From: an uncultured Pelagibacteraceae bacterium
GTDB lineage: Bacteria; Pseudomonadota; Alphaproteobacteria; Pelagibacterales; Pelagibacteraceae
Assembly: GCA_902524535.1 (NCBI GenBank)
Contig: CABZDR010000003.1
Span: 62,001 to 126,000, forward strand
Length of the DNA: 64,000 bases
Reading direction: 5' to 3'
In this document: positions 63,394 to 64,000 of the stretch, in pieces
How the letters are laid out: every line of letters starts with the position of its first letter
Position numbering within the stretch: the stretch's first letter is position 1
Notes under the pieces: generated by a model
Told to the model about the DNA's origin: nothing
Databases searched by the model: none
What the model saw: the letters and a program-made list of their open reading frames with translations, nothing else
Program-made: the position numbers and the translations under genes

Positions 63394-64000
63394 GTGAGTA
63401 TTGAAATTAATATAAATTGTGATTTAGGCGAAAAATCTAAACATCATTCTAACAAGCATGATCCTGAATTACTCAAAATAGTCAATTCGGCAAACATAGC
63501 ATGTGGTTATCATGCGGGTGATAAGGATACTATGAACAGGGTTGTAGAAATATCAAAAAAAAATGGTGTTAGTATTGGAGCGCATCCATCTTTTAATGAT
63601 CCTGAAAACTTTGGAAGAGAACGAATAAATTTATCTCCTTCTGAGATAGAAAAATTAATAATTGATCAATATGAAATTCTTCAAACTATTTCATCTAAAC
63701 ATGGTGAAAATGTTACTCATATGAAACCTCATGGTGCTTTGAATAATATGGCTTGTGAAGATATCAATTTAGCAACTATATTAGCAAAAGTAATCAAAAG
63801 CATAAATCCAGAATTAATTTATTTAGTACCAACTGGATCTAAAATGGAACAAGCTGCTAAAAAATTAGATATGAAAATTGCCTGTGAGATATTTGCGGAT
63901 CGAAATTATGAAGATGATGGTAATCTAGTTTCAAGAAAAAAACCCAATGCTTTAATTACTGATCCTGAATTAGCAAAAAAACACGTATTAAGTATGGTAA
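63394..64000 (+). CDS. pxpA: 5-oxoprolinase subunit A, N-terminal part
   Basis: This gene runs off the right edge, leaving about 202 codons. It starts at GTG 63394 with VSIEININCDLGEKS, matching the LamB/YcsF family opening (DLNCDLGE). The metal/substrate motifs NIACGYHAGDKDTM (about 31-44), GAHPSFNDPENFGRE (about 57-71) and MKPHGALNN (about 110-118) are clear. PxpA is the hydrolytic subunit of 5-oxoprolinase. The only upstream ATG (63371) is followed by an in-frame stop, so the GTG is the best start. Confidence 0.93.
   Translation, partial: MSIEININCDLGEKSKHHSNKHDPELLKIVNSANIACGYHAGDKDTMNRVVEISKKNGVSIGAHPSFNDPENFGRERINLSPSEIEKLIIDQYEILQTISSKHGENVTHMKPHGALNNMACEDINLATILAKVIKSINPELIYLVPTGSKMEQAAKKLDMKIACEIFADRNYEDDGNLVSRKKPNALITDPELAKKHVLSMV

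Noticed and set aside
1-64000. CRISPR arrays, tRNA or rRNA genes, insertion sequences, prophage or defence genes
   Set aside because: No regularly spaced repeats, no tRNA-sized structured gaps, and no transposase, integrase, Cas or restriction motifs were seen; nearly all DNA is taken up by recognisable chromosomal genes.

Overview
The window is a gene-dense, strongly A+T-rich piece of an alphaproteobacterial chromosome. Several features point to a streamlined marine SAR11 (Pelagibacterales) genome: extreme A/T bias, almost no intergenic space, many overlapping starts and stops, very lysine- and asparagine-rich proteins, a tandem glycine riboswitch ahead of gcvT, an NAD-dependent formate dehydrogenase, and alphaproteobacterial gene neighbourhoods (rpsF-rpsR-rplI-dnaB, accB-accC near DUF2155 and NDUFA12, purM-purN near HdaA, mrcA-prfB). 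The clade assignment is inference; the alphaproteobacterial assignment is strong. I found no rRNA, tRNA, CRISPR, prophage, IS element or replication origin. No stretch longer than 300 bases lacks a gene; the largest gap (60693-60882) holds the riboswitch.

Region by region. 1-12900 is housekeeping: a partial anmK, tyrS, a minus-strand operon mrcA-prfB-AsmA-like, rne, thiS-thiG, aroQ-accB-accC, and an inverted DUF2155/NDUFA12 pair. prfB is complete only through a programmed +1 frameshift at an in-frame TGA, so its first 23 codons are missed by simple ORF finding. 12900-20800 carries a stand-alone class II ribonucleotide-reductase C-terminal domain protein, aspS, hdaA, DUF2066, purM-purN, ndk and pepA. 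20890-28130 is an envelope biogenesis operon lptF-lptG-lptD-surA-pdxA-rsmA. 28120-30714 is fabD-fabG-acpP-gmk on the minus strand. 30800-37771 is rpsF-rpsR-rplI-dnaB, an RND/MMPL exporter, cvpA and purF. 37775-41431 has an HD-domain protein, gshA-gshB and an EamA permease.

41489-64000 is more metabolic and accessory: an MFS permease, a highly charged coiled-coil protein, a glycine-amidinotransferase-like enzyme behind an EamA permease, a NifU-like scaffold, an HPP membrane protein, formate dehydrogenase, an exported MsrA with SelO, a FOXRED1-like flavoprotein, TspO and an SDR. A long minus-strand block then runs pxpB-pxpC-EamA, glycine riboswitch, gcvT-gcvH-gcvP, then FAD oxidoreductase-DUF1365-cfa-DUF3833. 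The partial pxpA diverges from pxpB at the right edge.

Metabolic links: glycine cleavage feeds methylene-THF to one-carbon metabolism, and formate from that pool can be oxidised by Fdh. The Cfa-type methyltransferase, which uses SAM, lies 3 nt behind gcvP and may share its transcript. Glutathione synthesis (gshAB) and 5-oxoproline salvage (pxpABC) are both present. Most observations are streamlined versions of known systems. The least explained are the link between the glycine riboswitch operon and the lipid-modification cluster, the orphan NrdJ-type domain, the RNase E lacking its zinc-link motif, and the charged coiled-coil protein. I did not identify a clear-cut new biological system.
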